The notes: generated from the sequence alone by a model not told the origin. A stretch of DNA of 64,000 nucleotides from an uncultured Vicinamibacterales bacterium (GCA_958295905.1 OY282382.1:2194001-2258000); one strand, 5' to 3'. Shown: positions 52,971 to 62,356, counted from the stretch's first letter. Made by a program: numbers and translations.

Positions 52971-53819
52971 ATGAAGCTCTATGCGCTCGGCGATCTCCAT
53001 CTCGGCCACCGCGCCAACCGCGAGGCCCTGGCGGACTGGCGCGCCCGGCCCGACGACTGGCTGATTCTCGCCGGCGACGTCGGCGAGTCGACGGCCCTGA
53101 TCGAGCTCGGCCTGCGGGCCGCGGTCGAACGGTTCGCGAAGGTCTTCTGGGTGCCCGGGAATCACGAGCTCTGGAGTCCAGGCGGAGCCGGTCCCCGCGG
53201 AGTCGCCAAGTACGCGGCGGCGGTCGAGGCGTGCCGCCGGCTCGGCGTGGTGACCCCCGAGGATCCCTACGTCGTCTGGCCGGAGCCGCCCCGGTGCGTC
53301 ATCGCCCCGTTGTTCCTGTTGTACGACTACAGCTTCGGACCCGATTCGGTGCCGCCGGCGCGGGCGGCGGCGTGGGCGGCGGAGGCGGGGGTCCGGTGCG
53401 CGGACGAGCGCTTTCTCGCTCCCGATCCGTATCCGTCGCGGGCCGCCTGGTGCGGGGCGCGTATCCGGGAGACGGCGCCGCGGCTGGCCGAGGCGGCGGC
53501 GCGGCATCCGCTCGTGCTCGTGAACCATTTTCCCCTCCGGCGCGACCTCGTGCGGCTGCCCCGCATTCCGCGGTTCTGTGTCTGGTGCGGCACCCGGCGC
53601 ACCGAGTCGTGGCATCGGCGGTTTCGGGCGAAGGTGGTGGTGGCCGGGCACCTGCACGTGCGGACCACCGACTGGATCGACGGGGTTCGGTTCGAGGAAG
53701 TGTCTCTGGGCTATCCGCGGCACTGGCGCCGCGACCGCGGCGTCGACGGGTATCTGCGGGAGATCCTGCCGGGGCCGCCCGAGGTCCCGGGGCGGGAGGG
53801 GCCGGTGCATCACCGATGA
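52971..53819 (+). CDS. Metallophosphoesterase
   Basis: A 282-residue calcineurin-like phosphoesterase starting at MKLYALGDLHLGHRANREAL; the upstream open frame is antisense to the ABC gene. All metal motifs are present: GDLHLGH, GDVGE, GNHE, VNHFP and AGHLHVR. An extra Cys pair occurs in FCVWCGTRRTESWH. It hydrolyses phosphoesters with two metal ions; substrate unknown. Its stop overlaps the start of the phosphopantetheinyl transferase (ATGA), a conserved-looking pairing that suggests it acts with carrier-protein metabolism. Confidence 0.9.
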   Translation: MKLYALGDLHLGHRANREALADWRARPDDWLILAGDVGESTALIELGLRAAVERFAKVFWVPGNHELWSPGGAGPRGVAKYAAAVEACRRLGVVTPEDPYVVWPEPPRCVIAPLFLLYDYSFGPDSVPPARAAAWAAEAGVRCADERFLAPDPYPSRAAWCGARIRETAPRLAEAAARHPLVLVNHFPLRRDLVRLPRIPRFCVWCGTRRTESWHRRFRAKVVVAGHLHVRTTDWIDGVRFEEVSLGYPRHWRRDRGVDGYLREILPGPPEVPGREGPVHHR

Positions 53820-54724
53820 CGACGAACGGCCCCCGGTTCGGGAACGGCGGTGCGGGCGGCGGCGGGGACCCGGGGGCGGCCGGGCCCGCCGCGGCCATGC
53901 CGCTCTCCGCCGGAGAGGCGCATCTGTGGTCGGCGCGACCGGGCGCCTTCACCGATCCGCCGCAGCTCGCGCGGTATCGGGCGATACTGAGCGGCGGGGA
54001 ACGCGCGCGGACGGACCGGTTCCGCTCCGCGCGGGATCGCCGCGCCGGCCTGGTGGCCCGCGCCCTGGTGCGGATCACGTTGTCGCGGTACTGCGACGTG
54101 CCCCCGGCCCGGTGGCGGTTCCGCGCCAACCGCCACGGCCGGCCCGAGATCGCCTCGCCCGCCTCGCCCCTCCGGTTCAACCTCTCCCACACCGAAGGAC
54201 TCGTCGCCTGTCTGGTGAGCCGGGGGCGCGAGCTCGGGGTCGATGCGGAGAGCCTGCGCCGCGACCGCCGCTGGCTCGACCTCGCGGGGCGGTTCTTCGC
54301 GCCGGCCGAGGCGCGCGCGCTGAACGGGGTCCCCGCGGCGGAGCGTCCGCTCCGTTTTCTCGAGTACTGGACCCTGAAGGAAGCCTACGTCAAGGCGCGC
54401 GGCCGCGGACTGACGCTGCCGCTGTCGGGGTTCTGGTTCGACCTGCCGGCCGGGACCGCGGACGGCATCCGCATCCGCTTCACGCGGGCCGTCGACGACG
54501 ACCCGGCGCGGTGGCAGTTCACCCTCGACCGATTCGGAGCGGGCCACGTCGTGGCGACCGCGATCGACCGGAAGAGAGCCGGAAGGGTGCCGATCGCGCG
54601 CTTCGAAGCGGTGGCGTCGCGGGACGCCGGACCGGCCGGTCCGCCCCCGGTCGCCGGCCGGATGGTGCTCGATCCGGTACCGGCGGCGGGAAGCGGCGCA
54701 AGCCGCCGGGTGGTCACGTTGTAA
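53816..54724 (+). CDS. 4'-phosphopantetheinyl transferase (Sfp type)
   Basis: A 302-residue enzyme. Signature motifs are GVDAESLRRD (Mg-binding Asp) and LEYWTLKEAYVKARGRGLTL; RFNLSHTEGLVACLVS precedes them. It transfers phosphopantetheine from CoA to acyl or peptidyl carrier proteins. The ends are Pro/Gly/Ala-rich and longer than in typical Sfp. Four-base overlap with the metallophosphoesterase indicates coupled expression. No polyketide or NRPS genes are in the window, so its carrier protein is elsewhere. Confidence 0.9.
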   Translation: MTTNGPRFGNGGAGGGGDPGAAGPAAAMPLSAGEAHLWSARPGAFTDPPQLARYRAILSGGERARTDRFRSARDRRAGLVARALVRITLSRYCDVPPARWRFRANRHGRPEIASPASPLRFNLSHTEGLVACLVSRGRELGVDAESLRRDRRWLDLAGRFFAPAEARALNGVPAAERPLRFLEYWTLKEAYVKARGRGLTLPLSGFWFDLPAGTADGIRIRFTRAVDDDPARWQFTLDRFGAGHVVATAIDRKRAGRVPIARFEAVASRDAGPAGPPPVAGRMVLDPVPAAGSGASRRVVTL

Positions 54725-54784
54725 TTTTCGGATAAAGGAACTTGCGCCGAATGATGCGATTCTCCCCTGCATTCCCGCGTCGCA

Positions 54785-54850
54785 TCAAGCGTGGCGAGGG
54801 GTGCCGGCGGGCTGAAGAGGGCCCGCGGGCATTGTGTCAGATCGGAACCA
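54785..54850 (+). repeat. Partial family D repeat
   Basis: GGTGCCGGCGGGCTGAAGAG then GGCCCGCGGGCAT is the hairpin core seen at 41268 and 60993. The outer parts are missing. Confidence 0.5.
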
Positions 54851-54873
54851 AACCGTTCTGGGCGCGCAGACTT

Positions 54874-55263
54874 CTAGGCGGCGGCCAGTTGCGCCAGAAT
54901 CAGCTCGCCGACGCGGCCGGCGACCAGGACCGTGACCCCGAAGAACATGGCCGCGAGCAGCAGAATGGCCAGAGACCGGCCGAACGACACCGAGAACAGG
55001 CCGCTGACGTGGGAGATGACCGTCACCGCCATCCACGCCGGCAGGAACAGGAAGATCCACGAGGCATGGTCGATCACCGCGACGGTCGTGAGGACGACGA
55101 AGACGCTCAGGATGAGCACGCCCATGGCGTTCATGAAGGCATGCCTGAACGTCACGTGCCGGGCGTCCATCGCGGTGCAGGCGAAGTAGAGAGTCGAGCC
55201 GTAGACGAGCTGGGCCACCGCGGTGGCCACGAAAAGGCTCAACGTCATGAGAACGGGGGTCAT
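54874..55263 (-). CDS. Small four-helix membrane protein
   Basis: A 129-residue protein with four hydrophobic helices, beginning MTPVLMTLSLFVATAVAQLV and including MGVLILSVFVVLTTVAVID and SLAILLLAAMFFGVTVLVAG. I recognise no family. It stands alone between a repeat and an empty region. The codon pattern and the clean membrane topology make it a real gene. Confidence 0.6.
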   Translation of the reverse strand: MTPVLMTLSLFVATAVAQLVYGSTLYFACTAMDARHVTFRHAFMNAMGVLILSVFVVLTTVAVIDHASWIFLFLPAWMAVTVISHVSGLFSVSFGRSLAILLLAAMFFGVTVLVAGRVGELILAQLAAA

Positions 55264-55870
55264 GTGCGTTCCTCCAGCTCCGAATCGGCTCCGCGATACT
55301 CCGCCGGAGCCGCAACCTTACCATACGCGGGCGGATGGCGGCACGGCGATCTCTAGGAGTCTGCGCCGCAGAAAATCGATGCGACAGTAGACGAGCCGAC
55401 GACGAGAGGGAGCTTGATGTCGACCACGTTTCGCCCCTACGTGCCCGAGCAGTCGCTGTTGTTGCCGCCCGATGTCGGCGATCGGGAGGCGGCCGGGCGG
55501 GAACGATCTCGGGCTTCCGGGGGCGCCGTTCCGGTGGTCGCCTGCCGCGGCCGGCGCTGCCCGCCGAGGGACCCGCGGTAGAACCTCCAGGACCATCCCA
55601 CGCTCCGCCACCGCCGTGCGCAGGCAGAATCGTGGCGGGTCCCGGGGCTCTGGACATGCGGAATCGTGGGTCTCACGCGGCGCCGGCCGGTCGGCAAGAC
55701 GGTGGCGGCCCCTCGAATCGGGGGCGGGCCGTCACGCGCAGTCAGCGTGGGATGCTCTTGGTAGAACCCCGGGTGTCGCACGGCGTCGGCGGGAGCGTGG
55801 CTGCCCTGACCGATCCGCTCGACGGGGTCGCGGCAGACCCCCCGGGTGTCGCACGGCGCCGGCGGGGTCG
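55264..55870. other. Gap of 600 bases with a family A element
   Basis: No gene is seen. Apart from the repeat at 55587, the phrase GGGTGTCGCACGGCG with its following GGCGGG occurs twice, about 70 bases apart, near 55790 and 55855. Confidence 0.5.
55587..55761 (+). mobile_element. 175-bp MITE-like repeat, family A copy 3
   Basis: The ends are CCAGGACCATCCCACGCT and AGCGTGGGATGCTCTTGG. Flanks TAGAACCT (55579-55586) and TAGAACCC (55762-55769) match at 7 of 8 positions, an ageing target-site duplication. Confidence 0.85.
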
Positions 55871-57343
55871 TCAGGGGGCGCCGACACGTTCCCCGGCGCG
55901 CCAGGAACGGAGCGCGGCGGCAATCCCGCGGCGCGCCGCGGCCGGCCGCCGGTGATGATTGACGAAGTAGCAGAAGAACACCGGGGTCTCCGAATCGGGA
56001 TCGAGGACACCGGCGAGCGCGACGGTGTGCCGCAGCGTGCCGGTCTTGGCCGCGAGCCTGGGCAGGCGGGGCCACGCGGCCAGGGTGCCCCCGCCCGGCC
56101 GCGCCAGGGCGTCGAGCAGTCTTCCGCCCCAGGGCCGGCCGGCCGCGTGCGCGAGCACCCGGACGACGGCGGCCGGCGTCACGAGGTTGGCGGCGGAGAG
56201 TCCCGAGCCGTCCCGGATCGACAGATCGCCTGGTGGGAGGGCGCCGTCGTCCGGCAGATCGGCGGCGAAGTCGGCGATGACTTCGACCCCGTCGTCGAAG
56301 CGGCCGCTGCCGGCCACTTCCAGGCCCAGGGTCAGGGCGAGGGTGTCGGCGTACCAGTTGTGGCTGTTGGTGAGAATGGGGTCCAGCAGATCGTCCAGCG
56401 GGGGAGAGCGGAGCTCCGCCAGCAGCGTGGCCCGGTCCCCCGCGGCGGCCCGCGCCCTCCGCACCCGCACCCCGCCGTCGACGGCCACCCCCGCCTCGTC
56501 GAGGGCGGCACGCAGCCGGCGGGCTGCGCGCAGCGCCGGCGCCGGGTCGCTCACGGGAACCACGAAAGGGGGCTCGCTGAGAGGGTACTCGCCGCGGAGC
56601 AGGAGCGTGTCGGTGCCCCACACCGGCAGGAAATCGAGGGTGCCGGCCCCGTGGCGATCCCGGCCCGCGGTGGTCGTCAGGTTGATCACGGTCATGCCGT
56701 CCGGCGCCTCGACCCGGGCCGGCGCGCCGATGGATGGACCCGGCGCCACCCGCACCGTGATCGTCGCCTCGTCGACGGCGAGGGGGGACGAGGGGGTGCC
56801 GTGACGGTACGGCAGATCGCCAAGGGTGCGATCGAGCGGGTGCGGGCGGCCCGGAAACCGGCTCGCGTCGACCACGAGATCGCCGCGGATGCGGGTGATC
56901 CCGTGCGCGCGCACCTGCCCCGCCAGCGCCGCCAGCGGTTCGGCCGCGCCGCCCGGGAACCGGTTCCGACCCCAGGTCGGGTCGCCGCCCGGCTCGATGA
57001 CGAGGTCGCCGCCGAGGACCGCCCCGGCGACCGCGCCGGTTGACGTCAGGCGGGTGCGCCAGCGATATCCGATCCCCAGGTGCTCGATCGCGGCGGCCAC
57101 CGTCACCACCTTGAGGACCGACGCGGGCACGAAGAAGCGGCCGGCGTCCCGCTCGTCGATCACCTCGAGCCGCCCGTCACCCGCCATCCGCGCCGCCAGA
57201 TAGCCGTGGTGCGCCCCGTCGCCGCCGGAAGCGGGGCGCTGGGCCGCCGCGCCGCAGACCGCGGCCAGGACGAGGCAGGCGGCGAGACCGACGAGGGCGG
57301 GGCGGAGCACGGTCGGGGTGCGGCGCGCTATGATTTCGGGCAT
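55871..57343 (-). CDS. dacB: D-alanyl-D-alanine carboxypeptidase/endopeptidase (PBP4, DacB)
   Basis: Start MPEIIARRTPTVLRPALVGL (57343). After the signal peptide the 490-residue protein shows the three penicillin-binding motifs: PASVLK (Ser75, Lys78), TNSHNWYAD (SxN) and AAKTGTLR (KTG). The large insertion between the first and second motif (about 95-290) is the PBP4-type domain. It cleaves terminal D-Ala and cross-links in periplasmic peptidoglycan. The gene is divergent from tRNA-Leu. Confidence 0.92.
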   Translation of the reverse strand: MPEIIARRTPTVLRPALVGLAACLVLAAVCGAAAQRPASGGDGAHHGYLAARMAGDGRLEVIDERDAGRFFVPASVLKVVTVAAAIEHLGIGYRWRTRLTSTGAVAGAVLGGDLVIEPGGDPTWGRNRFPGGAAEPLAALAGQVRAHGITRIRGDLVVDASRFPGRPHPLDRTLGDLPYRHGTPSSPLAVDEATITVRVAPGPSIGAPARVEAPDGMTVINLTTTAGRDRHGAGTLDFLPVWGTDTLLLRGEYPLSEPPFVVPVSDPAPALRAARRLRAALDEAGVAVDGGVRVRRARAAAGDRATLLAELRSPPLDDLLDPILTNSHNWYADTLALTLGLEVAGSGRFDDGVEVIADFAADLPDDGALPPGDLSIRDGSGLSAANLVTPAAVVRVLAHAAGRPWGGRLLDALARPGGGTLAAWPRLPRLAAKTGTLRHTVALAGVLDPDSETPVFFCYFVNHHRRPAAARRGIAAALRSWRAGERVGAP

Positions 57344-57419
57344 CGTCGTCCCAGGGTCGAGAGACCGTTCGGAGCCGGCGCGGTGCGGAGCGGCAGGATA
57401 CATCGAACGGGAAGTCCAT

Positions 57420-57506
57420 GCCGAGGTGGCGAAACTGGCAGACGCACGAGACTTAAAATCTCGTGACCTTCGGGTCGTGCGGGTTCGAGCCCCGCCCTCG
57501 GCACCA
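57420..57506 (+). tRNA. tRNA-Leu(UAA)
   Basis: An 87-base tRNA: acceptor GCCGAGG pairs with CCTCGGC, anticodon loop CTTAAAA gives UAA, the variable arm is long (class II, as in tRNA-Leu), the T-loop is GGTTCGAGCC, and the CCA is encoded. It is a common kind of integration site, but no integrase is near. Confidence 0.97.
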
Positions 57507-57849
57507 ACGGTCCGCGGCGAAGGGCACGCCGCCTTCGAGCGGCGATGCATCCCGCCCGCTGTCCCGCGGCCGCTTCCGCTTGCCGCATCACGCGGCGCCG
57601 GTTGCCGCCCATCGTTCCGGCCGACCCCGCCGTTCGGGAATCCGCGGTCCTCGAGGGCCGCGACGAGGTTGGGGGGTTGCCGATATCGCCGACCGGATCC
57701 GGCCCTTCGGGAACCCGCCGCCCGGCGTGGTCGCGGCCGCACCCGACGCCACGGGGGCGACGCCGGCCACCGTCGCCGCGTGCTCGACCGGGTCGACGCA
57801 CGCGGCGACGGCGGTCCGCCGCCGGTCCCACCATTGAAGGAGAGTCTCC
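57507..57849. other. Gap after tRNA-Leu with a family E fragment
   Basis: Minus-strand GGATGCATCGCCGCTCGAAG then GCGGCG at about 57529-57555 matches the family E hairpin at 41417. No gene is seen in the remaining 280 bases. Confidence 0.4.
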
Positions 57850-58434
57850 ATGCAGGGACCACTGCGGGTCCTCGCGTTTGCGGGCAGCACGCGACGGGCA
57901 TCGCTCAACCGGACCCTCGTCCGGATTGCCGCCGCCGGCGCCCGCGAGGCGGGCGCGGCCGTCAACGAGATCGACCTGCGCGACTATCACCTGCCGGTCT
58001 TCGACCAGGACGACGAAGCGGAGCGGGGCAAGCCGGCGCCGGCGGGGGCGCTGAAGCAGCAGTTGATCGACCACGAAGCGTGGCTCGTGGCGGCGCCCGA
58101 GCACAACAGCTCGATCACCGCGGTCCTCAAGAACGGCATCGATTGGGCGTCGCGCCCCGACCCCGGCGACGCCGGTCCGCTGGTGGCGTTCCGCGGCAAG
58201 CTGGTCGTGCTGATGAGCGCCTCGCCCGGCGTGCTGGGCGGGTTGCGGGGGCTGGTGCACGTGCGCGCGATCCTCGGCAACCTCGGATGCGTCGTCCTGC
58301 CCGATCAGGTGGCGGTTCCCAAGGCGCACGAGGCGTTCGACGCCGAAGGCCGGCTCGTCGATTCGCAACAGTATCAGCGCGTTCAAGGGCTCGGGCGGAC
58401 CCTGGTGGCGCACGGAGGGAAGTTGTTCAGGTGA
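57850..58434 (+). CDS. NADPH-dependent FMN reductase
   Basis: A 194-residue flavodoxin-like protein: LAFAGSTRRASLNRTLVRIA binds the FMN phosphate, and AAPEHNSSITAVLKNGIDWA is the isoalloxazine loop with the typical N-s-s-x-x-x-x-L-K-N-x-x-D-W. Such enzymes reduce FMN, quinones or chromate with NADPH. GGAGAGTCTCC before the ATG is the ribosome-binding site. It is alone in its transcription unit. Confidence 0.9.
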   Translation: MQGPLRVLAFAGSTRRASLNRTLVRIAAAGAREAGAAVNEIDLRDYHLPVFDQDDEAERGKPAPAGALKQQLIDHEAWLVAAPEHNSSITAVLKNGIDWASRPDPGDAGPLVAFRGKLVVLMSASPGVLGGLRGLVHVRAILGNLGCVVLPDQVAVPKAHEAFDAEGRLVDSQQYQRVQGLGRTLVAHGGKLFR

Positions 58435-59331
58435 CCGGGCGCGGGCCGCGCGCGCGATCCGCCGGGCGCGCGGCGGGAAGCCGGCCGGCGCTCACCGCCG
58501 TCGCCGCCGCGGTGGTGGGACGGGTTTCCGCCGTCGCCGATCAGCCCGCGCTCACGGACGCGCTTGCCGCCGTCGCCGGCAACGCGCGCGGCGGTGCGGC
58601 CTCGGCGGAGGGCGGTTCGTCTCCGGCGTCACCATGATCGCGATCGCGGCGGCCCGGCAGCCCGTGGCGAAACGGCGGCCCGGCCACAGCGCGCAGCCGC
58701 GGTTCGTCGGCGGGGAGCAACCGCGCGGCGCGGTCGAGGGCGGTGTCGCCGCGCTTGCGCGGCCCCGCAAACCGTCGCGCCGCGCCGGCCGACGCCGCGG
58801 GAGGGCCGCGCGGCGGGGCGCAGACTCCGGGTTGCGCCCGCCCGGACGGTGGGCGCCCCGAAAATTCCGGAGAGCGCGGAACCAGCACGACCCGAACCGT
58901 TGCGGCAGGGGCATCCCACGCTGACTGCGCGTGACGGCCCGCCCCCGATTCGAGGGGTCGCCACCGTCTTGCCGACCGGCCGTCGCCGCGTGAGACCCAC
59001 GATTCCGCACGTCCGGAGCCCCATGACCCGCCACGATTCCGCCTGCGCACGGCGGTGGCGAAGCGTGGGATGGTCCTGCCGTTGCGGCACTTGCAATAGC
59101 CGCCGGCGTTCACTACGATTCGCGCGTCGGCGTCGCGGCAGCGGCTTGGTTGCGCCGTCGAGTGCCGCCGTCCGCGTTGCGGCGCCCCGCGCCCGCGCGG
59201 CCGTGGAACCGCGCGGGCGACGTCGGCGCCGGGCCGTCGTTCGGTCGAATACCGTGGAACCGGTTGCCGCGGGCGCCAGCCCGTACATCGACTGACGCGC
59301 ATCGAGTGATGCCGCTCGGGGAGAAGCTTCA
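58435..59331. other. 900-base gene-free gap
   Basis: Contains a family A element (58905-59079). The rest is GC-rich with open frames on all sides but no similarity I recognise, and no sign of a start with a good ribosome-binding site. Confidence 0.5.
58905..59079 (-). mobile_element. 175-bp MITE-like repeat, family A copy 4
   Basis: The ends are GCAGGGGCATCCCACGCT and AGCGTGGGATGGTCCTGC. CCGTTGCGG occurs at both borders (58897-58905 and 59079-59087), giving an 8-9-base duplication. Orientation is the same as copy 1. Confidence 0.85.
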
Positions 59332-59955
59332 ATGGCCACCAGAATTCGAGTCCGCAAGGGCGATACCGAAGTCGAGTACGAAGGGAGCGAGCAGTTCCTC
59401 AGGACCGAACTCTCCAGCCTCCTTCAAGTCGTCTCGGCGTTCCCTTCGGGTTCCGGCGGCCAAGCCCCGCCGGCGGCCGCCGCGCCGAGCCCCGAAATCA
59501 CCACCACGGGCACCAAAGCCGCCGCCGCCCGCAAGAAGGCTTCCACCCGAAAGAGCGGCGGCAGAAAGACACCCGCGAGTCCCGCGCCGGCTCCTGCTGC
59601 GCCTGCTTCCTCCGGGTCCGCGGGCCGGGCCTCGGCCAGCCCGGAGGCGAAGACGCCGCCGGCATCCGGCAGTGCCGATATCGCCGCGAGGATCGGGTGC
59701 CGGCATGGCACGGACCTGGTGCTCGCGGCGTCCGCGCAATTGAATCTGCGCGGGGGACAGAAGACCTTTTCGCGGGGTGCGTTGCTGGCGGAGATGAAGG
59801 CCGCGGAGGAATACTACAAACCGGTCTACGGGAAGAATCTGAGCAGATACCTGAAGAATCTGATCAAGGATCGGCAACTGAGTCAACCCCGCCCGAACGT
59901 CTATGGTCTGACGGCGGCGGCGCAGCGGGAGATAGAAAAGATTCTGGCCGAGTAG
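59332..59955 (+). CDS. Hypothetical protein with Ala/Pro/Lys linker and winged-helix-like end
   Basis: A 207-residue protein. The first 40 residues are compact (IRVRKGDTEVEYEGSEQFLR), residues 45-120 are low complexity (KKASTRKSGGRKTPASPAPA), and the last 80 look like a small DNA- or protein-binding domain (GALLAEMKAAEEYYKPVYGK, then NVYGLTAAAQREIEKIL). GGGGAGAAGCTT precedes the ATG. No named family. A nucleoid-associated role is possible from the linker, but this is a guess. Confidence 0.6.
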   Translation: MATRIRVRKGDTEVEYEGSEQFLRTELSSLLQVVSAFPSGSGGQAPPAAAAPSPEITTTGTKAAAARKKASTRKSGGRKTPASPAPAPAAPASSGSAGRASASPEAKTPPASGSADIAARIGCRHGTDLVLAASAQLNLRGGQKTFSRGALLAEMKAAEEYYKPVYGKNLSRYLKNLIKDRQLSQPRPNVYGLTAAAQREIEKILAE

Positions 59956-59957
59956 TT

Positions 59958-60722
59958 CTACCGGCCCGTGGCGGAAGTTCCCGCTGCCTTCGACGCCGTG
60001 AAGCCGGTCAGGGGTTCCTGGGTCATGAAGTCGTCCCAGTAGGAATCGTCCTGCTCGGACGGTTCGAGCATCGCATCGACCCAACGGAAATCGTCGAACC
60101 CGGCGGCGCGCGCCGCGGCCGCGTAGGTGGCCGGCTCCAGATAATAGTTGTCGAACTCGAAGGCTTGGCCGTCGTGGTTGGTCAACCGGTACCGGATGGC
60201 GTCGCTTTCGCGCGGGGGGTCCGGGCAGGTCTTTTCGAGTCCGTACTTCGCCAGAGAGTCCCCCGGCCGCGGCGGGCGCCGGACGTTGTCGTTGAAACCG
60301 ACGAGGATGCCCCCCGGCCGCAGCGCGCGGTAGCAGGCTTGGAGGAAGCGGTCCAGCTCGGCCCGGGTCCGGGCGTAGTTCAGCAGATAGATCGCGGTGA
60401 CGACGTCGACGGGCGCCGCCGGCGTGAACGCGGCGGCATCGGCGCAGACGTAGCGGCAGCCGAGGGGGTCCCGGCGTTCGTCCGCCTCCGCCAGGGCGAT
60501 CATCTGCTCCGATACATCGACGCCGGTCACGCCGGCGGCGCCGGATCGCTTGAACTGGCGCGCATAGACCCCTTCGCCGCAGGCGAGGTCCAGCACCGTC
60601 CGGTCCCGCAGGTCGCCCAGCAGCTCGACCAGCGTGTAGCGCTCGATGAAGTGGCGGAACAGCAGCCACTTCGATTCGCGGTAGTGCTCGGCGATGGTGT
60701 CGTAGACCTGCCCGTCGCTCAT
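59958..60722 (-). CDS. SAM-dependent class I methyltransferase
   Basis: Start MSDGQVYDTIAEHYRESKW (60722); an in-frame extension of 50 codons upstream is possible but not family-like. The 254-residue protein has motif I VLDLACGEGVYAR, motif II VTGVDVSEQMI and the post-motif VDVVTAIYLLNYARTRAEL. It resembles ToxA/Mg-protoporphyrin-type small-molecule methyltransferases; substrate unknown. Convergent with the gene before it, with only 2 bases between the stops. Confidence 0.85.
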   Translation of the reverse strand: MSDGQVYDTIAEHYRESKWLLFRHFIERYTLVELLGDLRDRTVLDLACGEGVYARQFKRSGAAGVTGVDVSEQMIALAEADERRDPLGCRYVCADAAAFTPAAPVDVVTAIYLLNYARTRAELDRFLQACYRALRPGGILVGFNDNVRRPPRPGDSLAKYGLEKTCPDPPRESDAIRYRLTNHDGQAFEFDNYYLEPATYAAAARAAGFDDFRWVDAMLEPSEQDDSYWDDFMTQEPLTGFTASKAAGTSATGR

Positions 60723-60992
60723 CGAACTGCTCTCCGCGCTTTCGTGCCGGCGCCAATCCGTTGCGGATACGGAACCGTGGATGTCATGGCCGCTCCAGCA
60801 CCTCGTTCTGAGTAGTTCGCCTTCCATCCTGATGGTAGTAGCTCTCATGTATGGAATCAACTCCATCAGCATGGCCGGGGCAACTCGTCCTGCTGAATCC
60901 GATTCGCTCGATCGACCGGCGGCGTCGTCAAGCGTCTCGGGCGGGTCGATCCACCGACCATGAGGCGGGTCGATCGGGCCCTCCGCCTGACC

Positions 60993-61110
60993 GCCCGTGG
61001 TGAACCCCGCATCGCACCGGGAGCGGCGGGGGCGCCGGCGGGCTGAAAAGCGCCCGCGGGCAAAGAACGCCCGTGCCCGACCAGGCGTGAGGAGGGCGTC
61101 GATGAGACGT
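60993..61110 (+). repeat. Family D repeat
   Basis: It begins GCCCGTGGTGAACCCCGCAT, includes GCGCCGGCGGGCTGAAAAGC then GCCCGCGGGC, and ends GACCAGGCGTGAGGAGGGCG. Very similar to 41268-41386. The rest of the 560-base gap 60723-61282 shows no gene. Confidence 0.75.
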
Positions 61111-61282
61111 CCGGTCCTGTGCGCGGCGCCGGGGCGGCGGCGTGCGCTCTGAAGAATCGGTTGTGAGGTTCGTTCGCGGCTGATACTGTTGTGGCCATTC
61201 GTCGGAGGCGAACGGGGCGCCGCCGGATGGCGGCCGACGGTTCCCGCGGGCGACCGCGTCCGGCGGCTGCGGAGGTAACGCG

Positions 61283-62356
61283 ATGAAATACGGACAGTTG
61301 GCGGGGTGCTTCGTCGTAGGTGCGCTCGTGGCGTTCTTCCTGACCACGGGAGGCGGGTCGGGGACCGACCCCGCTTCCGCGGCGGTGGCCGCGGCGCCTG
61401 CGGAATACGTGCCGCCGCCCGTCGCCCCGGAGTCGCGCGAGCTCGACGAGGCCGACATCGAGCGCCTGATGGGCGAGCTGTCGAACTGGGGGCGCTGGGG
61501 TCCCGACGACCAGCTCGGGGCGGCGAACCTGATCACGCCCGACAAGCGGCTGGCGGCGCTCGGGCTGGCCACCGAAGGCATCACGGTGTCGCTCGCGCAC
61601 CGCGTCCTGAAGGACGAGGCCGACGACGTGCCGCTGCCGTTCGGGCACCGCATGCTGGGGGTGCCCGACGAGGCGTCCGCATCGGCGTTCTTCGGCGGCG
61701 TCAGCGACAACTACCAGGTCAGCTACCACGGCTACTCGCACAGCCACATCGACTCGCTGTGCCACATCCTCCACAAGGGGCAGATGTACAACGGCGTGTC
61801 GCAGGACACGATCACCGAGGCGGGATGCTCGAACGCGTCGATCGTCAACCTGCAGGGCGGCATCGTGACCCGCGGCGTGCTCGTCGACGTCCCGCGGCTG
61901 AAGGGGGTGCCGTACCTCGAGCCGGGGACGCCGATCTACGTGGAGGACCTCGACGCGTGGGAGGAGATGGCGGGCGTCACGGTGCGGCCGGGCGACGCCG
62001 TCTTCATCCGTACCGGCCGGTGGGCGCGGCGCGCCGAGGTCGGTCCGTGGAACATCTCCCAGAACGCGGCGGGGCTCCACGCCTCGACGATACCGTGGTT
62101 CAAGTCGCGCGACGTTTCGTTCATGGGCAGCGACGCGGCTCTCGACGTCGTGCCGTCGCTGGTCGAAGGCGTCCGCCTGCCGGTGCATCTGCTGACGATC
62201 GTGGCGATGGGGGTCGACCTGTTCGACAATCAAGACCTGGAGGCGCTGGCGGAGACCGCGGCGTCGTTGAACCGCTGGGAGTTCACGCTGGTTGCGGGGC
62301 CGCTCGCGGTGGAGAACGGCACGGGGTCGCCGGTCAACGCGCTGGCGATCTTCTGA
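61283..62356 (+). CDS. Cyclase family protein (kynurenine-formamidase-like)
   Basis: A 357-residue protein with an N-terminal hydrophobic anchor (LAGCFVVGALVAFFLTTGG) and the metal site of the cyclase/KynB superfamily in HGYSHSHIDSLCH (HxGxHxDxxxH form). The segment ELSNWGRWGPDDQLGAANLI is typical of the larger Acidobacterial members. These hydrolases act on amides or cyclic substrates with Zn or Mn. The last ten codons are repeated downstream in a 216-bp tandem duplication, but the gene itself looks whole. Confidence 0.85.
   Translation: MKYGQLAGCFVVGALVAFFLTTGGGSGTDPASAAVAAAPAEYVPPPVAPESRELDEADIERLMGELSNWGRWGPDDQLGAANLITPDKRLAALGLATEGITVSLAHRVLKDEADDVPLPFGHRMLGVPDEASASAFFGGVSDNYQVSYHGYSHSHIDSLCHILHKGQMYNGVSQDTITEAGCSNASIVNLQGGIVTRGVLVDVPRLKGVPYLEPGTPIYVEDLDAWEEMAGVTVRPGDAVFIRTGRWARRAEVGPWNISQNAAGLHASTIPWFKSRDVSFMGSDAALDVVPSLVEGVRLPVHLLTIVAMGVDLFDNQDLEALAETAASLNRWEFTLVAGPLAVENGTGSPVNALAIF

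Noticed and set aside
57420-57506. tRNA-Leu as an attachment site for an integrated element
   Set aside because: No integrase and no repeat of the tRNA 3' end were found nearby.
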